Shown: positions 53,898-64,000 of the stretch, in pieces
Layout of the letters: every line of letters starts with the position of its first letter
Numbering within the stretch: the stretch's first letter is position 1
Assembly: GCA_001600415.1 (NCBI GenBank)
Contig: BCJX01000006.1
Span: 565,606-629,605 of the forward strand
DNA from: Pascua guehoae
Taxonomy: Eukaryota > Basidiomycota > Tremellomycetes > Trichosporonales > Trichosporonaceae
DNA: 64,000 bases
Reading direction: 5' to 3'
The notes under the pieces: generated by a model
The model's database searches: none
What the model saw: only the letters and a program-made list of their open reading frames with translations
Told to the model about the DNA's origin: nothing
Position numbers and translations under genes: made by a program

Positions 53898-55876
53898 ATG
53901 CCTCCCAAACAATCTGCCAAGCGCCGCGCCCAGGGTGACGCTGGCCCGGCCAGGAAGAAGGGCAGCCCCAAGGCCGAGCCGACGTACGACACGTACGACG
54001 AGGCCATGGAGGGCGGCGTCGAGTTTGAGGAGAAGGGCGAGCGGTACCGCGATGGCGAGAAGGTGAGCTAGAGACGGTGCTCGTATTGCACTCGGTCGAG
54101 GCGGTGTGACACTGGCTTACATACAGGCTCTGCGGTTCTTTGAGAAGGCGAAGGAGCTCTACGTCAAGGCTATGGCGCTCCAGGAGACGCCTGAGATCAT
54201 GTACAACCTGTGAGTCGCAGTGGGACATGGTAGCAGCACGGGTGGTGGAAGGAGCGACTAGCTTCTTGCCCCTCTTGCCCCTCTTGCCCCTCGAGCTGCC
54301 AGCCGGTTCCCCCTCGATGACCACCTACTCCGTGACTGTTACTGACCCCAGTGCGCGTGTCAACTACCGCCTCGCGTCCGAGTTCCTCCTGCCCCCCTCG
54401 TCGCTGGAGCTGTACACGTCTTCGTGTGGTCTCTACTCGCGCGTGCTTCAGGATACGACGGACGGTTCGCTCAAGAACGACGCAGCATTCAACCTCGCTC
54501 AGGCCATGTCGACGTTTGCAGACACGACCGACGAGCTCGACCCGAGCGACGACGGCCGCGAGAGCTCGCGCGAAATGCGCCTCAACGCTATCAAGCTTCT
54601 CCAGCCGGTGCTGATGGCCAACTTGATGTTTGCGCGGCAGCGGCAGGAAAACCCAGCCATGTTTGAGGGCGAAACCGCGGCGGCTGCCGAGGAGAAGAAG
54701 GGTGACGAGAGCATGGACGTTGAGGGCGGAGAAGAGGCTACCGCTCCCGCTGCCAAGGTTTCGTACACGCCGACACCGGACACGCTCGTGGACGTGATCC
54801 TCTTCACGGTTGAGCTTGGCCTTACGCTGTGGCCGTCGCAGAGCGAGCCGCCGTCCGAGGGCGAGCAGATGGCCATGTTCCAGATGCTCGACGAGGCGCG
54901 CACCTATGGCCCCGAGGAACGCCAGGCCGAGATTGACCTGCAGCAGATCAAGGTGCTGCTCGCCATTGACGAGGTGACGTGGGACAAGCTCAAGGACCAG
55001 GTGCAGGCTGGCGACCCTGGGCTCGACCGCACGTCGCAGGGTGCTGTCAAGGCGCTCACCAAGCTTCTGACATCGCTCGACTCCGCACCGGCGGCGGAGG
55101 CAACGACCCGTGCCGACATTCTCATGACGATTGCCGAGACCGAGCTCTCGACGGCATTCCGCTACATGATCCTGGCGGCACGCACCCCCGCGCCCGAAGC
55201 CCTCGCCAAGAGCGCGTGGACGAGCCTCTCGAGTGCCGCCCAGCACTTGAACACGGCCGCCGAGCTTCCGCTCACGGCGAGCACGCCAAAGGAGTTCCGC
55301 CCCAACGCCTTTCTCGAGCTCGCAAACACCAGCCTCCTCCGCGCCCGTCTCGCCCCGCACAACGAGACGGCCAAGCAAAACGTCCCCAAGTTGCTGGACA
55401 ACTGCGCCGCCTATGCCATCAAGGCTGCCACGGCCCTCGGGTGGAACTTCCCTCGCCTCCCGATGACGTCGGCACCCAACCCCCCAGCGGTCGCCCAGCT
55501 CACCCCGCCCTTCGCGGCAGGCTGGGACATGGAGATGATTGGCCAAAATGTCCTCCTCTTCATGCTCCGCGTGTGCTACTTTGTCCGCTCGGGCACGCTC
55601 ACCGACGACCAGGCGACAAAGGACGCGTACAGCGCCGCGGCAAAGAACATTGTCAACGCCATTGTCAGCATCCAACCTGGTCCTCGCCGCCTCATGCCCC
55701 GCGACATTGGACGCTTTGTCAACGACGTCGAGGACAATGAGGGAAAGATCTCCACAGACGAGGACAGCTGGTGGCGCGAGATTGGCCAGGAGATCCGCCG
55801 CGGTCTCAACGAGGGTGACGCGCCGCCTTCGGAGCGCGGGCCGATCGACCCCAGCGACGTGTTCGCTGGTGTCTAA
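53898..55876 (+). CDS. ETT1/NRO1-like helical-repeat protein
   Basis: Three exons (53898-54062, 54127-54209, 54352-55876) join in frame to 590 residues. It starts MPPKQSAKRRAQGDAGPARK, a basic nuclear-type N-terminus. Then comes YDEAMEGGVEFEEKGERYRD and GEKALRFFEKAKELYVKAMA, a tetratricopeptide-like helix pair matching the start of the fungal Ett1/Nro1 family. The remainder is all-alpha (FLLPPSSLELYTSSCGLYSR, LAQAMSTFADTTDEL, EMRLNAIKLLQPVLMANLMF, then later helices) with an acidic spacer near residues 205-220. In yeast Ett1 promotes translation termination; in fission yeast Nro1 restrains the prolyl hydroxylase Ofd1 in sterol/oxygen control. Which role applies here is not visible. It is probably nuclear. 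Confidence 0.68.
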
Positions 55877-56119
55877 GGGACCAGAGGACCCGCTGGCGGC
55901 GTTCGACTCGGTGCACAACCTATAGTATATATTTCTTTCACTCTATGGCAAAACAAAACATATCTGATGCAACGGATGAGCAACAATACTACAGTTGTTT
56001 CTGGATGCTGATTCTATTCGTCCTCGGTCTCTTGTACTTCCGCCCATTCGCTCTCCTTGTCGATCCCGATGCTCACCGGGCCACACTCTGCCGGCTCCAC
56101 CGACACCACCCTCATGCAC
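55877..56119. other. Convergent 3' region
   Basis: Shared 3' flank of two genes that end toward each other, about 240 bp. Nothing recognised. Confidence 0.4.
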
Positions 56120-57209
56120 TCAGTCGTCCTGGGGTGGGAGAGATTGGGGCGGGGTATCGCTCCATCCCATCCTCATTGTGAGGCGCGAGAGGAACCACCC
56201 GCTGAGCCCCCACACCTCGAGTGGTTCTGGCTCCTCTGGGGGTGGAAGGACGTAGTCGCCACACCGAATCTTCCAGTACGGCCGGTGCCCGTCGAGGCGG
56301 AAGTAGTGTGCGACCTTGCGCGAGGGGTCGGCGACAGATGAGAGCGGGAGGGGCAGGATGGCAGACACTTCGCCTTCTTCTGGCTTGAGCGTCGAAAGCG
56401 AGATGGACGGCAGGGCGGCCTGAATAGCCTTCTTGTCCGTCTCGAGCGCGTCATCTATCGCTGCGTCTATCGCGTCGCCCGAGTGCACAAAGCCCTGCTG
56501 TTAGGCAAACCGACATGACAGAACAGCGGGGTTGCCCCAAATCCACTCACGATCACTGGCCAGACACGCGCGCGGTTGCCGAGGCTATATTCTGGAGGGA
56601 GGCTGCCGAGGACCTCGACGTTGGACATGGGCAAGGACAGTTCCTCTTCCGTCTCGCGCAGTGCCGACTCGACGAGGTTTTCGTCGCTCTGCATGTCAGC
56701 GGGTCAGCATTGTGTCAGAGCATGTCAACTAAGATGCGTACAGGCTCTGCCTTGCCTCCGGGAAACCTGCGAGTCAGCTTGAAACCCACCGATACAAGTA
56801 CAATGCAACTGCCTTGCGCAACCCTCCCCGCGCCCACCTGAACAACTCACCCAGCTTCGTTGGCATGGACCTTGAGTCCGCCGGCGCGGATCTCCATGAG
56901 GATTGTCGCCTGCCCGGCGACATTACAGAGCGGGATGAGCACGGCTGCGTCCTTTGGCATGCGCGTCTCGTGGCCAAACCCCATGGTGTGCGGCGGCAGC
57001 TCGGCCATGGGTGTCGTCGGCGGGGGGTCGAGGGCATCACGGATCAGGTTGAGCGACTCGCGCGTAAACGCCATTGGCGGTGGGGTGGGCTTTGGTGCTG
57101 CCTTTGGTTTTGTCGCGCTGCCCAGAGTGGGAATGCTCACGCTGCGCCGGGCGCATGGGCCGTGTACAGGGATGAGGCGCGTCCTGGGGAGGATGCGCGA
57201 CGCGAGCAT
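56120..57209 (-). CDS. Nudix hydrolase (CoA diphosphatase-like)
   Basis: Minus-strand gene with four exons, starting MLASRILPRTRLIPVHGPCA, a Ser/Arg-rich N-terminus that could target mitochondria or peroxisomes. Exon 1 ends near 56850; a very short exon then supplies FPGGKAEP and the next exon SDENLVESALRETEEELSLP. Together they form the Nudix box (GX5EX7REXXEE), with its metal-binding Glu residues. The sequence before it (AAVLIPLCNVAGQATILMEI) and after it (VLGSLPPEYSLGNRARVWPV) fits the Pcd1/NUDT7-type fold that cleaves CoA and acyl-CoA to phosphopantetheine and 3',5'-ADP. The last exon (GFVHSGDAIDAAIDDALETD onward) ends at 56120. It is head-to-head with DCP1 over 296 bp. The substrate is inferred from general resemblance. 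Confidence 0.82.
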
Positions 57210-57505
57210 TGAGGATGGACACTATGCGAGAGTGGGGACGAGGGGACGAGGAGGACAAGAAGGACGAGGACGATTGAGCAAAACAGGCGAGGTGGGCTCG
57301 AAGGTTGTTGGGGGGCAGCAATCGGGCGACCCGTCTGTAAGGGAGTGGGTGGGTTTGGCGCCGATGACGTTGTAATCAACTCTGCCTCCTGGAGCTCCAG
57401 CTCGAACTAGTCGCCAAACTCTACTCTGCCCAATCTCTCATCACAATCCCATCAACCACCACCACCCAAACCTCTTCCCATCCCCCCACCCACACCCCCA
57501 CCCTT
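57210..57505. promoter_or_regulatory. Divergent promoter, Nudix and DCP1 genes
   Basis: 296 bp between opposite start codons. The side next to DCP1 is a long C/A-rich leader. No TATA element was seen. Confidence 0.5.
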
Positions 57506-59401
57506 ATGCCTCCCAGAAAAGGCGGATCACCCGCCCCGACTGCGAGCACAGGTGCGACAAGCATAAGCGCTGCCGCTGCAAACCACCCCGATGTCTCCTC
57601 GCTCCGCTCGGCGACAAACCTGCGCACCGTCACCCGCAACGACCCTGCCGTCGCTGAAATCCTCGACACGAGCACGTACTCGGTCATCTACCACTATGAG
57701 GCCAGCGATGGCAAGTGGCAGAAGCAAAAGCAGGAAGGGAGCCTGTTTGTTGTCCGTCGGTGAGTCTTTGCATCGTGGGGCGTGACGCACACGTGACAAT
57801 GGCGGCCTCGTCACCGTCCGCCGTGCCGAGAGTCGGACTGTTTTGTTCTCTGAGAGGTGTGCAGCGAGCGTGTCGCATTTGGCTGTGGTGCTTGTTGCAT
57901 CACTGGGCCCGCTGTGATTGGCATCAACGGCTCCATCGCACAATGCAACTTCTTTGCCACCGCAACCTCGCCACCTGCCCGCTCTAGCCAATCTCGGGAC
58001 GCAGCGCTAACACGATCCCAGCACAAAGGCTCCCGAACACGCCCTCTTCATGCTCAACCGCCAGACTGTCAAGAACGTCACGATCCCCCTCATCCCCGGC
58101 GAGATGAAGGCGAGCATAATCGATGCCAACATGCTGCAGGTGGCGCGGCGCGGCGAAAGTGAGTGCAAGCGGCGAGTCGGGAGGCGCAGAGGCTCGTGCC
58201 CTTGAAGCCACCCAAAGCTCCACAAAGCTCCGCGCACAGACTGGACAGAGCCGACCTTTTGACGAGCAAAGTGCAAAGTGGGCAAAGCCCGGCGTCATTT
58301 GGATCGGCAATGTTTCAAGAAGGCGACTGCTTTCCAATGGGAAACAATGGCAGTGTTTGTGCAGGCGATCGCCCTCTCCATGGGGCCACGGTGATCTGCG
58401 CGCATGATCGTCCTCGATCACATTGCGCTGCTCGTACCCGTCTGAGCCTGCGTAAAATCGCTATTGTGTCACCTCCCGCCGTGCTCGAATATACGCAGTA
58501 GCATTACACTGCGCTGTATGACTGTCGCTGACTGCAGAAATCCGCTATGGCATCTGGTTCACCGAGGCTGCCGACGTCCCCCGCTTCCGCGAAACCATTG
58601 TTCGGTACGTCTGTCGTCTCTCCCCATTTCCCCACTCTGACCCCCCGCAGCGTCTGTGGCGAGCCGACAAAGCCCGCCGCCCGTGCATCACCCTTACCAG
58701 CTGCCGCGGCCGCAGCATCAACCCCTCCCGCTGCCGCAGCACCGACAGCGGGGCCTGCCGAAGACGGCTTCTCGCGCCTATTCGCGGGCCTGACCACCGT
58801 GTCTGCCCAACCCAAGTCGGCCTCGCCACCTGCTGCTGGTACTTCCGAGCCTGCAGTTGCCAACTATGCGATGCCGCACCCCGACTACCCCCAACGCGGA
58901 GTGCAGACTCAGCCGATTGTGCCACCGACTGCCGCGGGCACGCAGTCGGGCAAGCCCGAGACGGTCGACGACCTGCTCATGAGCATCCTTGGCAACAGCC
59001 GGCAGACGTCGGCCCCGAACTCGGCGCCCCTTTCGCCCACCAAGGCCAGCAATCCCATGCCCCCGGCGTCCCCTACACGCCAGCCCCAACCCCAGCAACA
59101 GCCTCAGCAGCCGCCAGTGAACGGCGGCGCTCCCCCCGGGCTATACGGCGGCTACCCTCCGATGCCAGGGCCCGTCGGCCCGTACCCCAACCTCCCACCT
59201 GGCTACGGGCTCCCACCACCTCTGCCCAATGCCATCCAACTGGGCCCCGCGCGCGATGCCCTTGCGGGCACACTCCCGCCAAACCCCCAGCTCGGGAGGC
59301 ATGACCTTGCGGGACTCCTTATCCACCTTCTCCAGACCGACGAGCGGTTCGGAGACGAGGTGTACCGCGCGTACCGCGCGCGGTGCGGTCTTCCGCCTTA
59401 G
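57506..59401 (+). CDS. DCP1: mRNA decapping protein 1 (DCP1)
   Basis: Four exons (57506-57759, 58022-58158, 58538-58604, 58651-59401) join in frame to 402 residues. The N-terminal EVH1-like domain is clear: ATNLRTVTRNDPAVAEILDT, STYSVIYHYE, KQKQEGSLFVVRRTKAPEHA, LFMLNRQTVKNVTIPLIPGE and KIRYGIWFTEAADVPRFRET. A Pro/Ala/Ser-rich region follows, containing a short helical motif DDLLMSILGNSRQ. The C-terminal RHDLAGLLIHLLQTDERFGD fits the trimerisation/effector region. Dcp1 activates the Dcp2 decapping enzyme in cytoplasmic mRNA decay. Introns 1 and 2 (262 and 379 nt) are long for this window. It is divergent from the Nudix gene, which is not Dcp2. Confidence 0.9.
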
Positions 59402-60264
59402 TGAGCGGCGGGTACCATTGTGAAGAAGAATGTTGCCGCGAGGATACGAGAAGCAGGGAGGTATCGTGGTGCAGGGCCAGGCGCGGGGAATGAGATCGAA
59501 ACGAGACCAGAGAAGGTGGACGGAGACGATTGGAGTCGAGGGGATGAGATGAAGCGCATGAAGGGGAGAAGGCACGAGGAGGACGCCCATGGAGTGCGGA
59601 TGGCGCAGCAACCAGTGTACCCAAGTGTACTGAGTATATCACGTCTTTGAGCATCACGTCTAGCAGTGCCGTATGCATACCATGCAGTCACACGCGCGGG
59701 TCACACGCGCAGGTCACACGCGCTGGTCACACGCGCAGGTCACACGCGCTGGTCACACGCGCCGGCCACACGCTGACAGAGGACACGGCTGTGTGCGGTC
59801 TGTATCCTATCTGGGGTCCTCAGCTGCTAACATTGTGGTTGACATCGACCGACAGATGACGAATACGGAACACTGGTGCCTGGGTCATGTTTCGCCTGGC
59901 ATCGTTTCGTGCGTCAAACTCGGTCTCATGTCCGCCTCCGTCGCCGCCGTCATCGCCCTCACCACCATGACCGCATGCGTCATCGCCTCCACTGAACCCC
60001 CCTCGGCGCCGTCACGACCTGCGTCTCCGCGCGTCACTGCGCCACGGCGACGTGTCCCGCCAAGCCACAGTGCGTCACCACTTCGGCGCCGTACTGCCAT
60101 TGTGCACCGCGGTACAGCCCCACCCGTACAGACATGGACTCACCACGCACTGCGTCACTGCCTCGTCTACCGCTATCACTGACCGCTCATTTGGCCATGG
60201 AAGTGCACATCGTCCACATACCCCACACCACGCTCGCCACTAACCCCACACCCCACACCCCACA
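59402..60264. other. Intergenic region with 13-bp tandem array
   Basis: About 860 bp before the phospholipase gene. It contains the tandem array at 59688-59765 and a long C-rich leader ending CACCCCACA before the start codon. A frame open across the array (59673-60182) is considered chance. Confidence 0.5.
59688..59776. repeat. 13-bp tandem repeat, six units plus a partial
   Basis: TCACACGCGCNGG repeated six times (59688-59765). The variable base is G, A, T, A, T, C in order, so units 2-3 and 4-5 form a higher-order 26-bp pattern. A degenerate seventh unit follows. No role assigned. Confidence 0.9.
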
Positions 60265-60553
60265 ATGCTCCTCCCCCATCTCCCCCATCTCCACCTCCTG
60301 CCCCTCCTCCTCCTCCTACTCCCCGGCCCGGCCCTCGCGGGCCCCGACGAGATCCGCTTCCGCGCCCAGACCGAGCTCGCGGACAGGGCCGACAGCGCCG
60401 TCGCCAACGACCCCCCGCGCGGCACGGATACGAATGCGACGCAGCTGCTGTTTGGGGGCGGGGACGAGTATGCGCCTGTCGAGGTCGAGTGTCCGGCGGG
60501 CGTGGGGGTTAGGGGTGCTGGGGTGAGTGCTGGGGGTCGGGGGGGTCCGGGGG

Positions 60554-60587
<34 letters not shown>

Positions 60588-63344
60588 AATGGCGGTGGGA
60601 GGTAATCTGTGGGAGGTAGGGCGGTGGAGGTAGGGAGATGGGAGGGGGATAGTTCGGTTGGACGGACGAGGAGGATAGTTGGGTGGTTAGGCGGCCCATC
60701 AGCAGGTGCGAGGGAGACACCCAGTTTCGAAGGGGGAGAGTGATGGTGAGGAAGGGGGAGAGTGGTGGTACTGCGTCTCTCGCTCAGGGCGTTCTGCATG
60801 TGCAGGGGTGGTGCTGTGGCTCTGTGAAGACGACCTTGTCGATCAGACACTCTCGCCCCAGCAGACGGCGGTGTTGGGCATGCCTGATGCATGTGGCATG
60901 CGAGCCCCGTTTTCGTCTCCTCGCCTTGCTTGCCCTTATCATGACCAAACCCTGTTCGCCGCCTAGGTGCCCGCCAACAATGCACTCCAATCCCTCGCAG
61001 GAGCCGCACTTCCACCTCCCCAACTTCCACCCAGCTGATCGCAGGTCATCAACCCGAGCGAACAAGCCTACCTAACCGCCCGTGCGCCCCTAATACACCG
61101 CGCGGTGGGGGACATGACGACCGCGGCCGGCCTCCCAGCCCCGGCCCGCGACCCCGTGATCGGCCTCGCGCTCTCCGGGGGCGGGTACCGCGCCATGCTG
61201 AGCGGGCTGGGCATGACGATGGGCCTGATGAAGGCGCACCCCGAAGCCGACGCAGCGGGGACAGGCGGGTGGCTCGACGCCGTATCCTACATGGCCGGTC
61301 TGTCGGGCGGTGCATGGGGGGTAGGCACCTTTGCAGCCAACAACGGGACGCTGCCGAGCGCGCTCCTCGACGTGTGGCACCTGGACGACAATCTCGTGTG
61401 GCCCGAGGACGGCAAGATTACGTTTTTCCGCGATCTGATCTCCAACGTGCGCGCCAAGACGGGCGAGGACTTTCCGACGCAGATTACGGACTATTGGGGG
61501 CTGGCGCTCGGTCAACACCTCCTTCCCGAGGAGTACCGGATGGCGAATAACCCCAATTTCACCATGGGCGCACTCCTGGGTCTGGGCGTGTTTGAGAATG
61601 CCAGCATGCCCGTGCCGATTATGCTGGCGGCGGAGCGCGAGGCGGGGGAGATTGTCGTGCCTGCCAACGCGACGTTGTGGGAGTTTACGCCGTGGGAGTT
61701 TGGGGCGTGGGCGGTCGGGTACGATAATGTGACTGATGGTGAGTGCTGATGTCGGGGAGCGCCAGGGGGGTGGGGGCGAACGCAACGAGGAAGACGGGGG
61801 CGGGGGGAAGGGGGGATGAGGAAGAGATTGGGGACCAGGAGAGTGCGTGTGAGGGTTAAGCATTGTACGGCGCGAAATGGCGAGGGACGTGGACATGGTT
61901 GCTCGCTGTCGAGGTGGACTGGCAGGACGTGGCGGGCGTGAAAAGGTCGTCCTTGTCCAAGTGCACGTCCTTTACTTGGTCGCCTCCTGCAGCTAGTGAG
62001 CATTCATGGTGTTCGCTGGCTACTGTGGTTGGGCGTTGACACGTCGACCATCGCTAGGTTGCCCGGGTACACTGGTAAGCCCGACTCGGTCGGGTTGTGG
62101 GAGGGGCTGTGATCGCTCCTCCGCCGTGCTTGTCGACCTGTATACAGTGAAAATACCGGGGAGCGGGCTGAAACTTGACTCGGACTGCATGATGGTTGCA
62201 TAGGCAGTGACGGGCGAGAAATACCAACCCGCCACAAAGCCGTGAGAAGCTTTGCAACCTCGCCACTCTTTCACGTACCGCCTCCCCAGAACATTCTCAA
62301 CCTAGTCTCCAAAACCGACGACCACACCATTCTCCGCGCAGCTAACACCAGGATTCTTTACCGACATCAACACGCTCGGCTCGACCTTTTCCGACGGCAA
62401 ACCAACAAAGTGCTACGTGGGCTTTGACCAGCTGTCATTCATCATGGGCACGTCGTCGACGCTGTTCAACTACGCGCTTGTCGCCCTCAAGGACAAAGGT
62501 GGCATTCTCGCCGACGCGATCGAAGAGGTGCTCGAGAAAATCGGCGAGCAGAAGAACGACATTGCGCAGATTCCGAATTTTGCGCGCGACTACAACAAGG
62601 ACACAAACCCGCTCGCGAACAACGACTATCTCGCGCTCGTGGATGCGGGAGAGACGGAGCAGAATATCCCGCTCGACCCGTTGCTTGTTCCGGCGCGCAA
62701 GGTAGGTCTAGACCAGAACAGCAGGTGCCACACTGAGAGGGTTGTCTGCTCCTGCCACGCAGCATGTACATGCGCTGATTGCCGAGGTCGATGCGATCCT
62801 CGCCTTTGACAGCTCGAGCGATACAGACTCGACATGGCCCGACGGCAGCAGCATGTACAGCACGTACCAGCGCGCCGTCGAATTTGCCCGCCACCAACGA
62901 CCCCTCCGCATGCCCGAGGTGCCCCCGCCGTCCGTCTTTGTCGGGGGCGGGCTCAACACGCGCCCCGTGTTCTTCGGGTGCAACAGCACATCCGAGCCGA
63001 TCGTCGTCTATGTGCCCCAGTACCCGTGGTCCGAGTACTCCAACTCGTCGACGTACGAGCTCGAGTATACCGACGCCGAGGCCGAGGCGCACATGCTCAG
63101 CGCGAAGCGCAGCCTCACACTCAACGGTACAGTGCCCGAGTGGCCCAAATGCCTCGCCTGCGCACTCACAGACCGCGCGAATGCGTACACGGCCCAGAAT
63201 CGCAGTTCAGAGTGCGCACAGTGCTTCCAGACGTGGTGCTGGAATGGGGACAATGTCGCGGCGCTCGAAGAATACATGCCGGAAAAGTACCAGACGCCGC
63301 CGTTCCTCGTGCAGAAGAATCTGTCCAACAACGTGCAAGGGTGA
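60265..63344 (+). CDS. PLB1: Secreted phospholipase B / lysophospholipase
   Basis: Four exons (60265-60522, 61045-61738, 62352-62701, 62763-63344) join in frame to 627 residues, the family's normal length. A signal peptide runs MLLPHLPHLHLLPLLLLLLP to ALA. Then comes NPSEQAYLTARAPL. Catalytic parts are intact: the oxyanion-hole Arg region LALSGGGYRAMLSGLG, the nucleophile Ser in MAGLSGGAWGVG and the catalytic Asp region LVDAGETEQNIPLDPLL, with TPWEFGAWAVGY and LSFIMGTSSTLFNYAL between. The C-terminal third is Cys-rich (CLACAL, CAQCFQTWC) with several N-glycosylation sequons. The enzyme deacylates phospholipids and lysophospholipids outside the cell or at the wall. No GPI signal is visible before the stop at 63342-63344. 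Introns 1 and 3 are unusually long (522 and 613 nt), and intron 1 holds a G31 run. Confidence 0.9.
60556..60586 (+). repeat. G31 homopolymer in intron 1 of the phospholipase gene
   Basis: An uninterrupted run of 31 G within a longer G-rich stretch, 34 nt after the splice donor and on the transcribed-RNA sense. It is able to form G-quadruplexes and prone to length variation. Confidence 0.9.
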
Positions 63345-64000
63345 GCTGTGACGAATGCGAGGTGTAGTCGATGGCAGTTGTACGCGACAACTCGGAGCCG
63401 ACGACCAGCTTCCTGCAGCCGATAAGCGTGCTTACCATTGCACCTTGGTGGCGTACGACTCAGATGCGCCAATACGCGTTGGACTGATACCGACGTGGAC
63501 TGTGTACCGACCTTCTCGTACTCAGTGCCCCTCATGTAGCTACTGTACTGTATCTTTATGACATTAATTTGCAGCCATCTTTCTGTCTCTTTGCGTGAGC
63601 TTGGAGATGCCGTTGACTCCAACGACGGCGCGGCTTCGTTACTGACACAGTGCTTGCCACTTCTGCGACGTCCCTCTTGGTCTCTCCCACGGCTGGCGGA
63701 CATTTGAACAAACTGTAGGCCCACTGAGCTTGGTCAGATGTGAAAGGTGAGATCCATACTTTGCTACAACCTCGTGGGACCTTGGCAGCTGATGGGTGCC
63801 ACAGCATTGTCCCACCACCGACTGTGATCAAGGGTCGAGAGTCTTGACAGGCGGGCAGGACAGTTGTCAGTGGCCGCGCTGGTTTGGACGTCAGGAGCGA
63901 CAATTTCGCCAGTCACTGGAGGAGCTCATTGGAACGAGCAAATGAAAGGAGCTCTTGGTCCTTGTCGCTCTGATACTCTGATCAAGTGGTGATCGGTGCT
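63345..64000. other. Right-end interval without a gene
   Basis: 656 bp after the phospholipase stop codon with no frame, RNA gene or repeat I can support. GTGGGAC (near 63775) and GTCCCAC (near 63811) each occur once here, with no gene in view to regulate. Confidence 0.4.

Noticed and set aside
54197..55918. Open minus-strand frame of 573 codons
   Set aside because: Antisense shadow of the ETT1/NRO1-like gene; no domain, and very rich in Arg/Val/Leu.
59673..60182. Open frame running through the 13-bp tandem array
   Set aside because: The His/Thr/Arg repeats come from the array itself; there is no leader or domain.
61739..62351. Possible extra exon inside the 613-nt phospholipase intron
   Set aside because: No conserved phospholipase block is missing between exons 2 and 3, which join in frame directly, and no frame inside matches the family.

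Overview
The window looks like chromosomal DNA of a basidiomycete yeast or filamentous basidiomycete, most likely a tremellomycete of the Trichosporonales type. This is inferred from GC-rich codons, many short GT-AG introns (often 45-100 nt), tRNA genes with introns, and the protein families present; no marker gene fixes the species. I recognise 18 protein-coding genes and three tRNA genes. Exon borders were read by eye from splice consensus and reading frame. Where exons are listed they join in frame; elsewhere only the outer limits are given.

Layout. 566-1828 is a secreted protein whose mature N-terminus begins Ala-His. 4596-4674 is tRNA-Thr and 5363-5977 a coiled-coil protein of unknown role. 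6645-19250 is a compact gene cluster: FAH-fold hydrolase (-), two-domain extradiol dioxygenase (-), class A flavin hydroxylase (+), two-finger C2H2 regulator (+) and TRI12-type MFS transporter (+). It reads as a fungal meta-cleavage pathway for a hydroxylated aromatic, resembling the bacterial mhp logic. The three promoter regions of its structural genes hold dense copies of GTGGGAC/GTGGGTC, close to the site expected from the regulator's two zinc-finger helices. tRNA-Gln and tRNA-Glu follow at 19579-20126.

23361-42354 holds a Zn2Cys6 regulator, an aldehyde dehydrogenase, a second Zn2Cys6 regulator (its zinc cluster is completed by an 11-nt exon), an APC-family permease and a copper amine oxidase. 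The last four form a plausible amine uptake-oxidation module (amine import, oxidative deamination to aldehyde, oxidation to acid). 42355-47581 is a 5-kb stretch with no gene I can support.

47582-63344 is housekeeping and secretory: a CAP/PR-1 secreted protein, ALG3 mannosyltransferase, an F-box protein, an ETT1/NRO1-like protein, a Nudix CoA diphosphatase-like enzyme, the decapping factor DCP1 and a secreted phospholipase B. Two head-to-head pairs (ALG3/F-box and Nudix/DCP1) share short promoters. The last 650 bases hold no recognisable gene.
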